Below are positions 10,980 to 20,228 of a stretch of DNA of 64,000 nucleotides, one piece after another. Both the position numbers and the translations under genes were made by a program. The DNA comes from Rhodoferax sp. (GTDB taxonomy: Bacteria; Pseudomonadota; Gammaproteobacteria; Burkholderiales; Burkholderiaceae_C). The stretch covers positions 53,580 to 117,579 of the forward strand of contig NZ_JAQTWL010000011.1 of the NCBI RefSeq assembly GCF_028689295.1, in the 5' to 3' direction. Under the pieces are notes generated by a model. It saw nothing but the letters and a program-made list of their open reading frames with translations, was not told the origin of the DNA and ran no database searches. How positions within the stretch are numbered: position 1 is the first letter of the stretch; each line of letters begins with the position of its first letter.

Positions 10980-12371
10980 CTACAGCAAGCGCCCCCAATG
11001 CTGCGCCAGCCACTCCTTGACCTTGAATTCCAGCGGCCGTCCGGCCCAGGCTTGCGGCGTGATGCGCTGTGAGGCGTCCAGGTCCTGCTGGTGCATGGCC
11101 TGCATCCTGGCGGCAAATTCGTGCCCCAGCACCACCGCATTGACCTCGTCGTTGTCCAGAAAGCTGCGCCAGTCAAGGTTGGTGGAGCCTACCGTGGACC
11201 AGACACTGTCGATCACGGCGGTCTTGGCGTGCAACAGGGCGCCCTGGCGCTCGAAAATTTGCACGCCGCCGGCCAGCAGCTCGGCGTAATGGGCGCGGCC
11301 GGCGTGAAACACCAGCTCGGAATCGGAGTAGCTGGGCAGGATCAGTTGCACCTGCACCCCGCGCGCGGCGGCGTCGGTGAGCGCCTTCAGCAATTGCGGG
11401 TCAGGCACAAAGTAGGCGTTGGTCAGGTGGACCGTTTTTTCGGCATTGCCGATGGCCGAAATCAGCGTCAGGTAAATCAGGCTGTAGGGATCGTCGGGCG
11501 TGCTGCCAATGGCGCGCACGATGTCCTGGCCCTGCGGTGCGAGCTTGGGGAAATAGGCTTTGGCGGCCAGCGCCGGGCCATGCTGTTTTTCCCAGGTCTG
11601 CAAAAAGAGCTTCTGGAATTCCGCCACCACCGGGCCCTCAATTTGCAAGTCGGTATCGCGCCACACCACGCCGTCGGTTGGTGACTTGAGGAGGCGTTGC
11701 AGCACCGCCGACCCCGAGGTATAGACATTGCTGATGTTGATGCCGCCCAGAATGACGGAGCGGCCATCGACGATCAGCTGCTTGCGGTGATCCCGGTTGT
11801 TGATTTGCCAGGAGCCTTTGGCGGTGAGGGGATTGACGGGGTTGAACTCCAGTACCGCAATGCCGGCTTTTGACAGACGCTCAAAAAATGCCCTGGGCGT
11901 GTTGATGGCGCCCACGCTGTCATAGATCAGGTTGACCTGCACGCCGCGCGCCTGGGCTTGCATCAACAAGTCGGAAAACTCCTGCCCGGTGGCATCGTCT
12001 TCGATGATGTAGGTCTCAAGGTTGATGTGGTCCTTGGCCTGGCGGATGGCACCGAACATGGCGGCGTAGGTGGCCGCACCGTCCTGCAGCAGGCTGACCT
12101 TGTTGCCCAGCACGAGAGGGCTGTCGCTGATGGCCTGCTCCAGTGCCATTTGCTTGTCCAGGATGTCGATGTCGCCCGATTTGCCTTGCAGGGACGCCAG
12201 GATGGCGGCGTTGCGCTTGGCCGACACCGGGCCGCGCGCGGTCTCGAAGTTGGCCTCCTGCGCGCTGTGGCGCTCGATGAGGGCATCGGTGTCGGGCAGG
12301 GTGGCGCAACCCACCGTGCCCATGCTGGCCAGCAGCACCAGCAACAGTTGATTGAGAATTTTCCGCATCAT
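10980..12371 (-). CDS. Phospholipase D / cardiolipin synthase-like lipoprotein
   Basis: HKD-like motifs NNRDHRKQLIVDGRSVILGG and LLHAKTAVIDSVWSTVGSTNLD; lipobox MGTVGCAT; start MMRKIL overlaps the upstream stop (ATGA). Confidence 0.9.
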   Translation of the reverse strand: MMRKILNQLLLVLLASMGTVGCATLPDTDALIERHSAQEANFETARGPVSAKRNAAILASLQGKSGDIDILDKQMALEQAISDSPLVLGNKVSLLQDGAATYAAMFGAIRQAKDHINLETYIIEDDATGQEFSDLLMQAQARGVQVNLIYDSVGAINTPRAFFERLSKAGIAVLEFNPVNPLTAKGSWQINNRDHRKQLIVDGRSVILGGINISNVYTSGSAVLQRLLKSPTDGVVWRDTDLQIEGPVVAEFQKLFLQTWEKQHGPALAAKAYFPKLAPQGQDIVRAIGSTPDDPYSLIYLTLISAIGNAEKTVHLTNAYFVPDPQLLKALTDAAARGVQVQLILPSYSDSELVFHAGRAHYAELLAGGVQIFERQGALLHAKTAVIDSVWSTVGSTNLDWRSFLDNDEVNAVVLGHEFAARMQAMHQQDLDASQRITPQAWAGRPLEFKVKEWLAQHWGRLL

Positions 12372-14308
12372 TTTTTCCCCTGTAGCCATTTCACACAATC
12401 GCTGTCCTGGCCCGGTCCGGCATCGATCAACGGGATCAGGGCCAGCAGCGGGTTGATTGCGCCCAGTGCCAGGGCGCCCAGCGCGCGCGCAGCCATGCGG
12501 GTTTGATCGACCTTGATGATGGGCTTGGCGAAATTGCCACCAATATGGATCGGGCTGCGCAGCGACAGCGGGCTGGTGTTTTTGGTTTTTTGGGTCAGGG
12601 TCAGATCCAGTTTTTCCTGCGCCAGGTCGATGCTGCCACTGCACAGCAACGTGGTCACTTCGGTGTCGAGCAGCAAGATGTTGGCGTGCATAAAGCCGGA
12701 TTTGACATCAAACTTGGCCACGGCACAGCTTAATTTGATTTGTTTGTCGCCGGAGAGCGTCAGCCGGAAAATTTCCCAAAGGTGCACGCCGGCTTTTTCC
12801 ATCGCCATCTGACTGATCTGGCCACCCGACACCAGCAGCGCGACCGAGCCATCGGCATGGGCCAGCATGCTGCCCACCGAATTGCCGCTGCCGGCAAGCG
12901 CGATCTGGCCACCGATCTGGCTGGTGCTGGCCTTGCCTTTTTGATCGGCTGGCAGCAATTTGGCCAGGGCCAGCCGTTTGAGTCGTAACTGGGCCTTGGC
13001 CGCAATCGGGTTGTGGCGGCCGTCCAGCGTGATGGCCGCATCCAGGTGTCCGCCAGCCACGCCAAACTGGAGCGGGTCCAGCGTCAGCACCGAGTTCTTC
13101 AGGCTCAAATGGGCGGTGAGGGCTTCCAGCGGCATGTAACTGGCCTGGCGCGTCGATTGGGCGCTGAACTTGACGTCGGCATCGACCGTATCCCAGTGCT
13201 CAAATTTGAAGGGCATGTCAGGAATCACGCGCTTGGCTCTGGGCGTGACTGCCCCGGCGGCGCCGGTCTGGGTCACCGCCTTGATGGCGGCTTCCAGATG
13301 GCCGGGGCGTGCGCCAATGACCGGGCCCAGGTCCTCCAGCGTGAGTCGGTTCGAGACCAGGTCAGCCGTCAGCAACGGCCGTTTGCCACCGGTTTCAACC
13401 TGCCACCATCCGGACAAGTCGCTGGTGCCCACGCGCCCCGAGAATTCGTCGTAGCGCAGCGTGTTGCCCTTTCGCACCAGATGCCCATGGGCGACATAGT
13501 CGCGCGTGGCGGGCAGGGCGATGCCGGTCAGGGTGAAAAGTTGGTTCAGGTTGTCGCCACTAAGCGCCAGCTGCATGTCGATGGCCGAAAACTTGAGCAG
13601 GCTGGTGATATGGCCCTCAGCCTGAACGTGGGTGTTGCCCACCGTGGTGTCGATGGTCAGGCCGAAGGGTGTGCTTTCGTCGCGCAAGGCCAGCACCGAG
13701 TCACCCGTGCCGTTGGCGATGAGTGGCAGGCCTTTGTATTTGCCTTCCGCTTTGAACGAGACACCCGCTGTCTGCTCCCCGTCGGCAGGCTTGGCCAGGG
13801 TCGAGAGTTCGGCGCGAATGCTGGTTTTGCCTGCCGCGTCGTCGTAGCCAATGACGCCCTGGTCGAGCGTGAGGCGGTCGATGGCGACGCGGGCGTTTTC
13901 GTCCTTCTGGTCGCGGTCCAGCAGCCAGGTCTTGCGGCCATCGGCCCCAACTTCCAGAAATACCACGGGTTTGACCAGGTGCAGGTCGGATAAGGACAGG
14001 CGCTGCGCCAAGAGTTGCGGCACGTGGATGGAAAACGCCACTTCTTCGGCCGTCAGCATCTGCGCTTGCGCCGCCCAGGCCGGGTTGGCGAAGCTGACCT
14101 GACGGGCTTGTACGCGCGGCCAGGGCCAGCCAAAACGGACATCAAGGTCACCCTGGATCAGCAGCACCCGGCCGGTTTGCCCGAGTACCTTTTGCTGCAG
14201 CGGCGCACGCAGCCAGTTCCAGCCGAACACGGCAACAAACAGGACAGCCACGATGACGAGTGCCAGCACGGCACTGAGCATCCATTTGAGCGCACGCAGC
14301 AAGGTCAT
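12368..14308 (-). CDS. AsmA family protein
   Basis: N-terminal TM and AsmA-like sequence; C-terminal TKNTSPLSLRSPIHIGGNFAKPIIKVD. Confidence 0.88.
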   Translation of the reverse strand: MTLLRALKWMLSAVLALVIVAVLFVAVFGWNWLRAPLQQKVLGQTGRVLLIQGDLDVRFGWPWPRVQARQVSFANPAWAAQAQMLTAEEVAFSIHVPQLLAQRLSLSDLHLVKPVVFLEVGADGRKTWLLDRDQKDENARVAIDRLTLDQGVIGYDDAAGKTSIRAELSTLAKPADGEQTAGVSFKAEGKYKGLPLIANGTGDSVLALRDESTPFGLTIDTTVGNTHVQAEGHITSLLKFSAIDMQLALSGDNLNQLFTLTGIALPATRDYVAHGHLVRKGNTLRYDEFSGRVGTSDLSGWWQVETGGKRPLLTADLVSNRLTLEDLGPVIGARPGHLEAAIKAVTQTGAAGAVTPRAKRVIPDMPFKFEHWDTVDADVKFSAQSTRQASYMPLEALTAHLSLKNSVLTLDPLQFGVAGGHLDAAITLDGRHNPIAAKAQLRLKRLALAKLLPADQKGKASTSQIGGQIALAGSGNSVGSMLAHADGSVALLVSGGQISQMAMEKAGVHLWEIFRLTLSGDKQIKLSCAVAKFDVKSGFMHANILLLDTEVTTLLCSGSIDLAQEKLDLTLTQKTKNTSPLSLRSPIHIGGNFAKPIIKVDQTRMAARALGALALGAINPLLALIPLIDAGPGQDSDCVKWLQGKK

Positions 14309-14377
14309 GGTGAGAATTGCAAAGGGAATATCTGCAGGGGTTGAGTTGTTGGCAACGAACGCCGGGGGGCCAAAATG

Positions 14378-14411
14378 AAGCCCCGTGATCCGATAGGCAG
14401 ATCCGGGGCTT
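14378..14411 (-). terminator. Rho-independent-like terminator downstream of the CsbD-like gene
   Basis: Perfect AAGCCCCG (14378-14385)/CGGGGCTT (14404-14411) inverted repeat; minus-strand transcript continues CATTTTGG. Confidence 0.6.
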
Positions 14412-14452
14412 TGAGCTTGTGGGTTAAGCCCAGGCGCAGGTCGATTTCACTG

Positions 14453-14575
14453 CTACTTCTTGGAAAACCACGCATCGGTGGCTTTGCGTTCCCATTCGCT
14501 GATTTGTTTTTCAGCGTCATCTTTGGCAACGCCGTAGCGTTCCTGAATTTTGCCGGCGAGTTGGTCCCAGTTCAT
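14453..14575 (-). CDS. CsbD-like small stress protein (40 aa)
   Basis: Hand-translated minus strand: MNWDQLAGKIQERYGVAKDDAEKQISEWERKATDAWFSKK*; matches the CsbD pattern; too short for the supplied ORF track. Confidence 0.85.
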   Translation of the reverse strand: MNWDQLAGKIQERYGVAKDDAEKQISEWERKATDAWFSKK

Positions 14576-14628
14576 GGTGCGTCCTTTATGGTGTGTTGAA
14601 AAAGCTCAGTCGTGTGCCTGGATCAGGC

Positions 14629-14943
14629 TCAAGGACGGATGGCGATTTCGTTCTTGACCAACTTCACGTTGTTGACACCGCGGGCGATGTTTTCAGCTGC
14701 GCTTTTTTCAGTGGCGCTTTTGGCGAAACCTGACAGCATCACGGTGCCGTTCAGGGTTTCCACGCTGATGGAGGAGGCGCTGACCAGCTTGCTTTCGGCC
14801 ATGCGGGCTTTCACCAGAGTGGTGATGCCGGCGTCATCGACATAAGCGCCAACAGTTTCCTGGCCGCGACTGACAGCGCAGCCAGCGGTGGTGAGCAGGG
14901 CGGCGGCCATCATGGCGGCGACGAGAGTGGTTTTGATTTGCAT
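14629..14943 (-). CDS. BON-domain lipoprotein, single BON domain
   Basis: MQIKTTLVAAMMAAALLTTAGCAVSRG signal/lipobox; AYVDDAGITTLVKARMAE..VETLNGTVMLSGFAKS. Confidence 0.88.
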   Translation of the reverse strand: MQIKTTLVAAMMAAALLTTAGCAVSRGQETVGAYVDDAGITTLVKARMAESKLVSASSISVETLNGTVMLSGFAKSATEKSAAENIARGVNNVKLVKNEIAIRP

Positions 14944-15175
14944 AGAAAACTCCAAAGGATATTGATGGTGAAAGCCCCACCACCGATGGGCGAAACGCCG
15001 GGCCGATCCCGGTCGATGACTTGACTTTACGAGTTGGCAATTTCGGCGTCGGTGCGCTGGCGCACCAAGGAGCAAAAGTGGGTAGATTGGGTGTTTTTTT
15101 CGCGCACAAGCTTTGATAACTCACAAGTCATGCTGATCGACCGCGCGTTAAGCTTTTGAGTCAAAGGAGCTTGCA

Positions 15176-15841
15176 ATGAAGTCAATCCATCCAACCGAAC
15201 TCTCGCAACTGGTCAGCATCCCGGTTGATCATGTGTTGATCGAGGGCATGCTGGAACTCCCTGCCAAGCCATCGGGTCTGGTGCTGTTCGCCCACGGCAG
15301 CGGCAGCAGCCGGCACAGCCCGCGCAACAATTTTGTCGCCAGGGAATTGCGTGAAAAGGGTTTGGGCACGCTGTTGATGGACCTGCTGACCCCGCAGGAA
15401 GACCTGGTCTATCAGACGCGTTTCGACATCACGCTATTGACCCGGCGCCTGCTGCTGGCCAGTCAATGGGTCAAAGACAACGTTCAGACGGCGCTTCTGC
15501 CGATCGGCTACTTTGGTGCCAGCACCGGTGCGGCAGCGGCCTTGCGGGCAGCGGCTGCCATGGGTGACGGGGTGCGGGTTGTGGTCTCGCGCGGTGGCCG
15601 CCCGGACTTGGCCGGGCAGGCTGATCTGGTGAGGGTGAGCGCCCCCACCTTGTTGCTGGTGGGGGGCCTGGATACACAGGTGATTGAACTCAACCAGGCC
15701 GCCTATGCCTTGCTGTCGTGCACCAAGAAGTTGAGCATCGTGCCCGGTGCCACGCATCTGTTCGAGGAAGCCGGCACGCTGGAGCAGGTGGCCAGCCAGG
15801 CGGCGGCCTGGTTTGACCACCATCTGGTGGTTAAAGACTAG
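15176..15841 (+). CDS. Dienelactone hydrolase-like alpha/beta hydrolase
   Basis: LVLFAHGSGSSRHSPRN, GYFGASTGAAAALRAAA nucleophile region, GATHLFEE His region. Confidence 0.85.
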   Translation: MKSIHPTELSQLVSIPVDHVLIEGMLELPAKPSGLVLFAHGSGSSRHSPRNNFVARELREKGLGTLLMDLLTPQEDLVYQTRFDITLLTRRLLLASQWVKDNVQTALLPIGYFGASTGAAAALRAAAAMGDGVRVVVSRGGRPDLAGQADLVRVSAPTLLLVGGLDTQVIELNQAAYALLSCTKKLSIVPGATHLFEEAGTLEQVASQAAAWFDHHLVVKD

Positions 15842-16998
15842 CGTTTGCCGCTGACCTCGACGTCCACCCGGCGGTCGGGTTGCAGGCAGGCGATCAACGC
15901 CGGGGACACTTTGGTGCCGACGCAGTCACCGGGCTTGGTGACGGGGTCGGAACCATTGACGCCCCTGGCGTTGATCTTGTTGGCCGGAATGCCTGCCGAG
16001 CTCACCAGGTAGGCGCTGACCGCTTCGGCGCGCCGGGTGGATAGCTTCTGGTTATAGGCTTGTCGGCCAATGCGGTCGGTGTGTCCAGTGACGTTGATCA
16101 CGTCGAAGTCAACCCCGCGCAAATCTGCGGCCAACTTGTCGAGCTCGCCACGACCCGTGGGCTTGAGGGCGGCGCTGTCGAAGTCAAACAGCGAGTCAGC
16201 CGAAAAACTTACTTTTTGTGGCATGGGTGCAGGAGGAGGTGGTGGCGGCGGCGGTGCCACGTACACGGGTGCTGGCGCCTGGGCGACGATCACGGGTGCA
16301 GGCCTGTAGGTCTGCGCCACCGGGGTCGGTGTTTTGCCGCCAAAGCGATAGACCAGGCCGATGGAGGCCAGATCGATGTCGCCCTTGTTGCCCACGGCAT
16401 CATTGATGCGGTAGCGTTCGATCTCGGCGCGCAGGCTCAGCGCCTCGGTGAAGGCGTATTGCACGCCCAGGCCGACCTTGAGGTTGGTGTCGCGTGCGCT
16501 CGGGCTGGGGTCGAGCACGTTGACCGCGCCGGTGCCGGCAAAGGCGCCTTTGGTGTCCGCATACGTGACACCAACGCGACCGAAGGCGGAAAACTTGTCG
16601 GTGATCGGAAGGATGCCCACGGCATCCAGATTGAAACCCCTGGCCTTGATGTCGCCGCTCAAGGTGCCGGTGGGAGAGGTGTTGGCGACAAAGCCGAACC
16701 GGCCCAGGTCGAAATATCCCGCTTCCACTGCCAAATACTTGTTGTACTGGAAGCCGCCAAAGAGCTTGTAGCCACGGTCGCGGTCATTGTCTTCAATCGA
16801 GGTGACGGTCAGGCCGCTGCCGAGCAGTCCGCTGGTGATGCGGGCGTCGTCAATGGTGGCCTCGGTCACGCCGTAATTGGCGCCGGCGTACCAGCCCGAG
16901 ATGTCCTGAGCCATGGCGCAAGGGGCCGCCATGAGCGCGAGGGTCAGCAGGCTGAGCTTGCCAGCGGTGCGGACGGATTTGCTTTTGTTAAGTGTCAT
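15838..16998 (-). CDS. OmpA family outer-membrane protein (beta-barrel plus OmpA C-terminal domain)
   Basis: Signal peptide ending APCAMAQ; barrel-like repeats; Pro-rich linker; OmpA domain DVINVTGHTDRIGRQAYNQKLSTRRAEAVSAYLV. Confidence 0.92.
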   Translation of the reverse strand: MTLNKSKSVRTAGKLSLLTLALMAAPCAMAQDISGWYAGANYGVTEATIDDARITSGLLGSGLTVTSIEDNDRDRGYKLFGGFQYNKYLAVEAGYFDLGRFGFVANTSPTGTLSGDIKARGFNLDAVGILPITDKFSAFGRVGVTYADTKGAFAGTGAVNVLDPSPSARDTNLKVGLGVQYAFTEALSLRAEIERYRINDAVGNKGDIDLASIGLVYRFGGKTPTPVAQTYRPAPVIVAQAPAPVYVAPPPPPPPPAPMPQKVSFSADSLFDFDSAALKPTGRGELDKLAADLRGVDFDVINVTGHTDRIGRQAYNQKLSTRRAEAVSAYLVSSAGIPANKINARGVNGSDPVTKPGDCVGTKVSPALIACLQPDRRVDVEVSGKR

Positions 16999-17011
16999 GT
17001 TGCGCTCCGGG

Positions 17012-18886
17012 TTATTGGGCTGGCACGTTGACGACGGTATTGACCATCGTGACCGAGGCGCCCAGAGACAAGGCCCGGCCTTCCAGCGTGACGATGTTGA
17101 CGTTGTCAGCGGTCGAGATATTGACTCCGGCTTGTGCAATGATGGTGCCCACCATGGTGCCGCCGCCGGCCGCGTTGATGGTGGCCGTGGAGCCGACTTG
17201 CCAGAACACGTTCCTGGCCAGTGCGCCGCCCGCCAGGATGATGCTTTGCGGTGCGGCTGCACCCGGGCCGCCGACGGTCAGCGTGGAAGCCATCTGGAAT
17301 ACCCAGGTGGCATTGGCGTCACCTTGCGCATCGAGGGTCAGGTTGCCACCTTCGATCAGGAACGAGCCACCAGGCGCCACATAGGTGCCAGGCTGCAGCG
17401 TAACACCGGCCAGATTGGCACCCGGTGCCGGGCTTGCGCCACCCACTGGTGTTGCCACCAGGGCCAGGTAAGCGGTTTGGGCATCCAGGCGCGCCTGGGT
17501 GGCGGCAGCGCAGGCAACAGCGTTAGGGCCGGTTGACGTGGGGCCTGTCACTGAGTTGGTGCAGGTGTAGATTTTGCCGTTGACAAAGCCCTTGTTGAGG
17601 GTTGTTTCGGTGTAGATGTCGCCCAGTTTGTCATGAAAACCCGTGATCATCGAGGTGCCGGTGGCAATGGTACCGATGTCGCCATTGATGATGGTCAGCG
17701 TACCCATGTTGGTCATGCCGGCGCTGCCGCCAAACGTGCCAAATGGTGCGACTGTGTTCAAGGTGATGAGAGGCACATCAACCGGCGTGGCAACCGTGGT
17801 GAATTGCCACACTTTGCTGGCTGCCAGCGTGTTGCCAGCCAGATCAGCCACATCCGTGGTGACGGTTGCGGTGTAGGTGGTGTTTTCAGCGAGATTTACA
17901 TTGGGTTTGAAGGTCGCAATTTTGCTCTGCGCGTTGTAGCTGACCGTGCCCGTGACGCCAGCCACCTTGAAGTTGGCAAAAGTGATGGTCAACGGGTCCA
18001 TGGCTTCGTTGAAGGTGGCATTCACCGAGGTGGTGACCGCAACACCGGGCGCTGATTCAGCAGGGTTGACCAGAATCACCAAGGGGGCGGTTGTGTCTGC
18101 CACAGCAGCTGTGGTCCAACTCCAGCTGTAATCTGCTGCCATCGGATTGGCGGCCAGGTCAGTGGCCACGGTGGTGATCGTGGCGGTGTATCGGGTATTG
18201 GCAGTCAACACGCTGCTGGGGTCAAAGAGGGCATTCACGCCAGAATAGCTGGTGTTGCCAGATACCGCGGCGCCACTGACCGTTTGTTTCAAAGTGAAAC
18301 TGGTGTTGGTGATGGTCAAGGGATCCATGGCTTCACTGAACGTGGCACCCACCTTGGTGTTGATGGCTACGTTGCTGGCACCGTTGGCATTGATCGTGTC
18401 GATGACCCTTGGCGCGGTGGTGTCAAGTGCCGCTCCGGTGCTGAATTGCCAGGAGAAGTTTTCGGCAATGGCAATGCCCGTGCTGTCATGGGCCGACGTT
18501 GTGATGGTCGCAACACACCATGTATTTATGGCCAGCGCGGTGTTGGCAGGCAAGGTCAAGGTGGCAGTTTTGCTGCTGGCTTGGTAACTGACGATGCCAC
18601 CAGTGATGGCTGTTGCCGTCGGGCAGGCCAGCATAAAGCTGTCCCCGGTGAGTGTGGCCGGGTCCATCGCTTTGCTAAACGTTGCGGTGATGGTTTTGGT
18701 GTTGCTGGCAACGCCCGTGGCATTGGGCAGTGGTGTGACACTGGTGACCGTGGGAGCCACGGCCGCAATGCCACCAGTTCCCAGAATGGGCTCTTGCCCA
18801 CCGCCGCCGCAAGCGGCCAGAAAAACGCTCAGAACCGGTGCCATGAGCCATGGCAGTGGCCTGAAATTGAGTTGTGATTTGTTCAT
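17012..18886 (-). CDS. DUF3494 ice-binding-type lipoprotein with three N-terminal Ig-like repeats
   Basis: Lipobox VFLAACGGGG; three Big_5/SbsA-like repeats (TSVTPLPNATGVA.., PRVIDTINANGASNVA.., PLVILVNPAESAPGVA..); C-terminal DUF3494 pattern LQPGTYVAPGGSFLIEGGNLTLDAQGDANATWVFQMASTLTV..NVFWQVGSTATINAAGGGTMVGTIIAQAGVNISTADNVNIVTLEGRALS. Confidence 0.9.
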   Translation of the reverse strand: MNKSQLNFRPLPWLMAPVLSVFLAACGGGGQEPILGTGGIAAVAPTVTSVTPLPNATGVASNTKTITATFSKAMDPATLTGDSFMLACPTATAITGGIVSYQASSKTATLTLPANTALAINTWCVATITTSAHDSTGIAIAENFSWQFSTGAALDTTAPRVIDTINANGASNVAINTKVGATFSEAMDPLTITNTSFTLKQTVSGAAVSGNTSYSGVNALFDPSSVLTANTRYTATITTVATDLAANPMAADYSWSWTTAAVADTTAPLVILVNPAESAPGVAVTTSVNATFNEAMDPLTITFANFKVAGVTGTVSYNAQSKIATFKPNVNLAENTTYTATVTTDVADLAGNTLAASKVWQFTTVATPVDVPLITLNTVAPFGTFGGSAGMTNMGTLTIINGDIGTIATGTSMITGFHDKLGDIYTETTLNKGFVNGKIYTCTNSVTGPTSTGPNAVACAAATQARLDAQTAYLALVATPVGGASPAPGANLAGVTLQPGTYVAPGGSFLIEGGNLTLDAQGDANATWVFQMASTLTVGGPGAAAPQSIILAGGALARNVFWQVGSTATINAAGGGTMVGTIIAQAGVNISTADNVNIVTLEGRALSLGASVTMVNTVVNVPAQ

Positions 18887-19166
18887 ATACATACCTCTTG
18901 AGTTTCCAAAAACTTACTGCAGCCGGGTCAACACGGGGTTGACGAGGGAACTGTTGCGGTGCGCCAACCCAAAGGCTGGCTGCATTGCAGGTTTCAGTAT
19001 CGACAGCTGGCGGCGCTGTGTCTGTGTGCTGAACCACACAAGGGGAAACGGGGATGTCTTTGATGGCAGCTGAATGGAGGATTGATTATTCGCAATGCAC
19101 TGCCGCCGGGCATGGCTATTCTGAAGAAAGTGATTATTTTGTTGTCACTTTCTACCGGGAGATGCC

Positions 19167-19820
19167 ATGAAGACCGATGCAGAAATCAAGAAAGACGTGC
19201 TGGCCGAGTTGTTGTGGGATCCGCTGATTTCCGAAACCAAAGTCGGTGTGACCGTCAAGGAAGGTGTTGTCACCTTGACCGGACACCTTGACAGCTACGC
19301 TGAAAAGGTGGCGGCCAAGCGGGCCACCGAGCGCGTCAGCGGTGTCAAGGCGATTGCGGTCGAGCTCGACGTGATCCCGAGCGGGGTGCACCAGCGCACC
19401 GACACCGAAATTGCGCTGGCCGTGGAACACGCGCTGGGCTGGAACACCTCGGTGCCGCAGGGCTGCGTCAAGGTGGCGGTGGAGAAGGGTTGGGTCACCC
19501 TGACGGGCGAGCTCGACTGGAACTTCCAGCGCCGCGCAGTGGAGCGCATGGTGCGTCCGCTCAAGGGGGTGGTGGGCATCACCGACAACATCCAGCTCAA
19601 GACGCTGCCGATCCCGCTCAAGCTGTCGGAGCGCATCCAGGACGCGCTGACGCGCCAGGCCATGCGCGAAGCGCGCCGCATCGATGTCATCGTGGAGGGC
19701 AGCGAGGTAACCCTGCGCGGCCGCGTGCACTCGTGGGCCGAGAAGAATGCGGCCGAAGGTGTGACCTGGTCTGCACCCGGTGTGAGCCGCGTCAACAACC
19801 AGCTGACGGTGGAGGCCTAG
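19167..19820 (+). CDS. BON-domain protein with three BON domains
   Basis: Three repeats: VKEGVVTLTGHLDSYAEK.., VEKGWVTLTGELDWNFQR.., VEGSEVTLRGRVHSWAEK. Confidence 0.9.
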   Translation: MKTDAEIKKDVLAELLWDPLISETKVGVTVKEGVVTLTGHLDSYAEKVAAKRATERVSGVKAIAVELDVIPSGVHQRTDTEIALAVEHALGWNTSVPQGCVKVAVEKGWVTLTGELDWNFQRRAVERMVRPLKGVVGITDNIQLKTLPIPLKLSERIQDALTRQAMREARRIDVIVEGSEVTLRGRVHSWAEKNAAEGVTWSAPGVSRVNNQLTVEA

Positions 19821-19823
19821 CCT

Positions 19824-20228
19824 GTGCGACCCGCTGACCCGCATGCCTGGATGCTGACGCAGGCCATCGAGCTGTTGCAGGGCGCGCATCGGCTGCACCG
19901 GCAGTTTTTTCAACTGGGCCGCTCCGGCGACGTGCCGCGCTGGGAGCCGCCGGTGGACATGTACGGCGACGAGCAGATGCTTTGCCTGCTCATCGCGCTG
20001 CCGGGTGTCACGCCAGAGCGGCTTGATGTGCGGCTGGAGCAGCAGGTGCTGGTGGTGTATGGCGAGCGCTCTCTTGCCGCCGATTTTGGCAGCGGCACGA
20101 TCCTGCAACTCGAAATCCCTTATGGTCGCTTCGAGCGCCGTGTGCCCTTGCCACATGCCGATTACGCTGTGGCTGACATGTTGTTGCAGAACGGCTGTCT
20201 GCGCCTCACGCTTGAAAGAGAATCATGA
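19824..20228 (+). CDS. Hsp20/alpha-crystallin family small heat shock protein
   Basis: PPVDMYGDEQMLCLLIALPGVTPERLDVRLEQQVLVVYGER..IPYGRFERRVPLP; GTG start; 4 nt overlap with lon. Confidence 0.87.
   Translation: MRPADPHAWMLTQAIELLQGAHRLHRQFFQLGRSGDVPRWEPPVDMYGDEQMLCLLIALPGVTPERLDVRLEQQVLVVYGERSLAADFGSGTILQLEIPYGRFERRVPLPHADYAVADMLLQNGCLRLTLERES

Noticed and set aside
16060-17031. 323-aa + strand ORF opposite the OmpA-like gene
   Set aside because: Shadow ORF; OmpA motifs are unambiguous on the minus strand.
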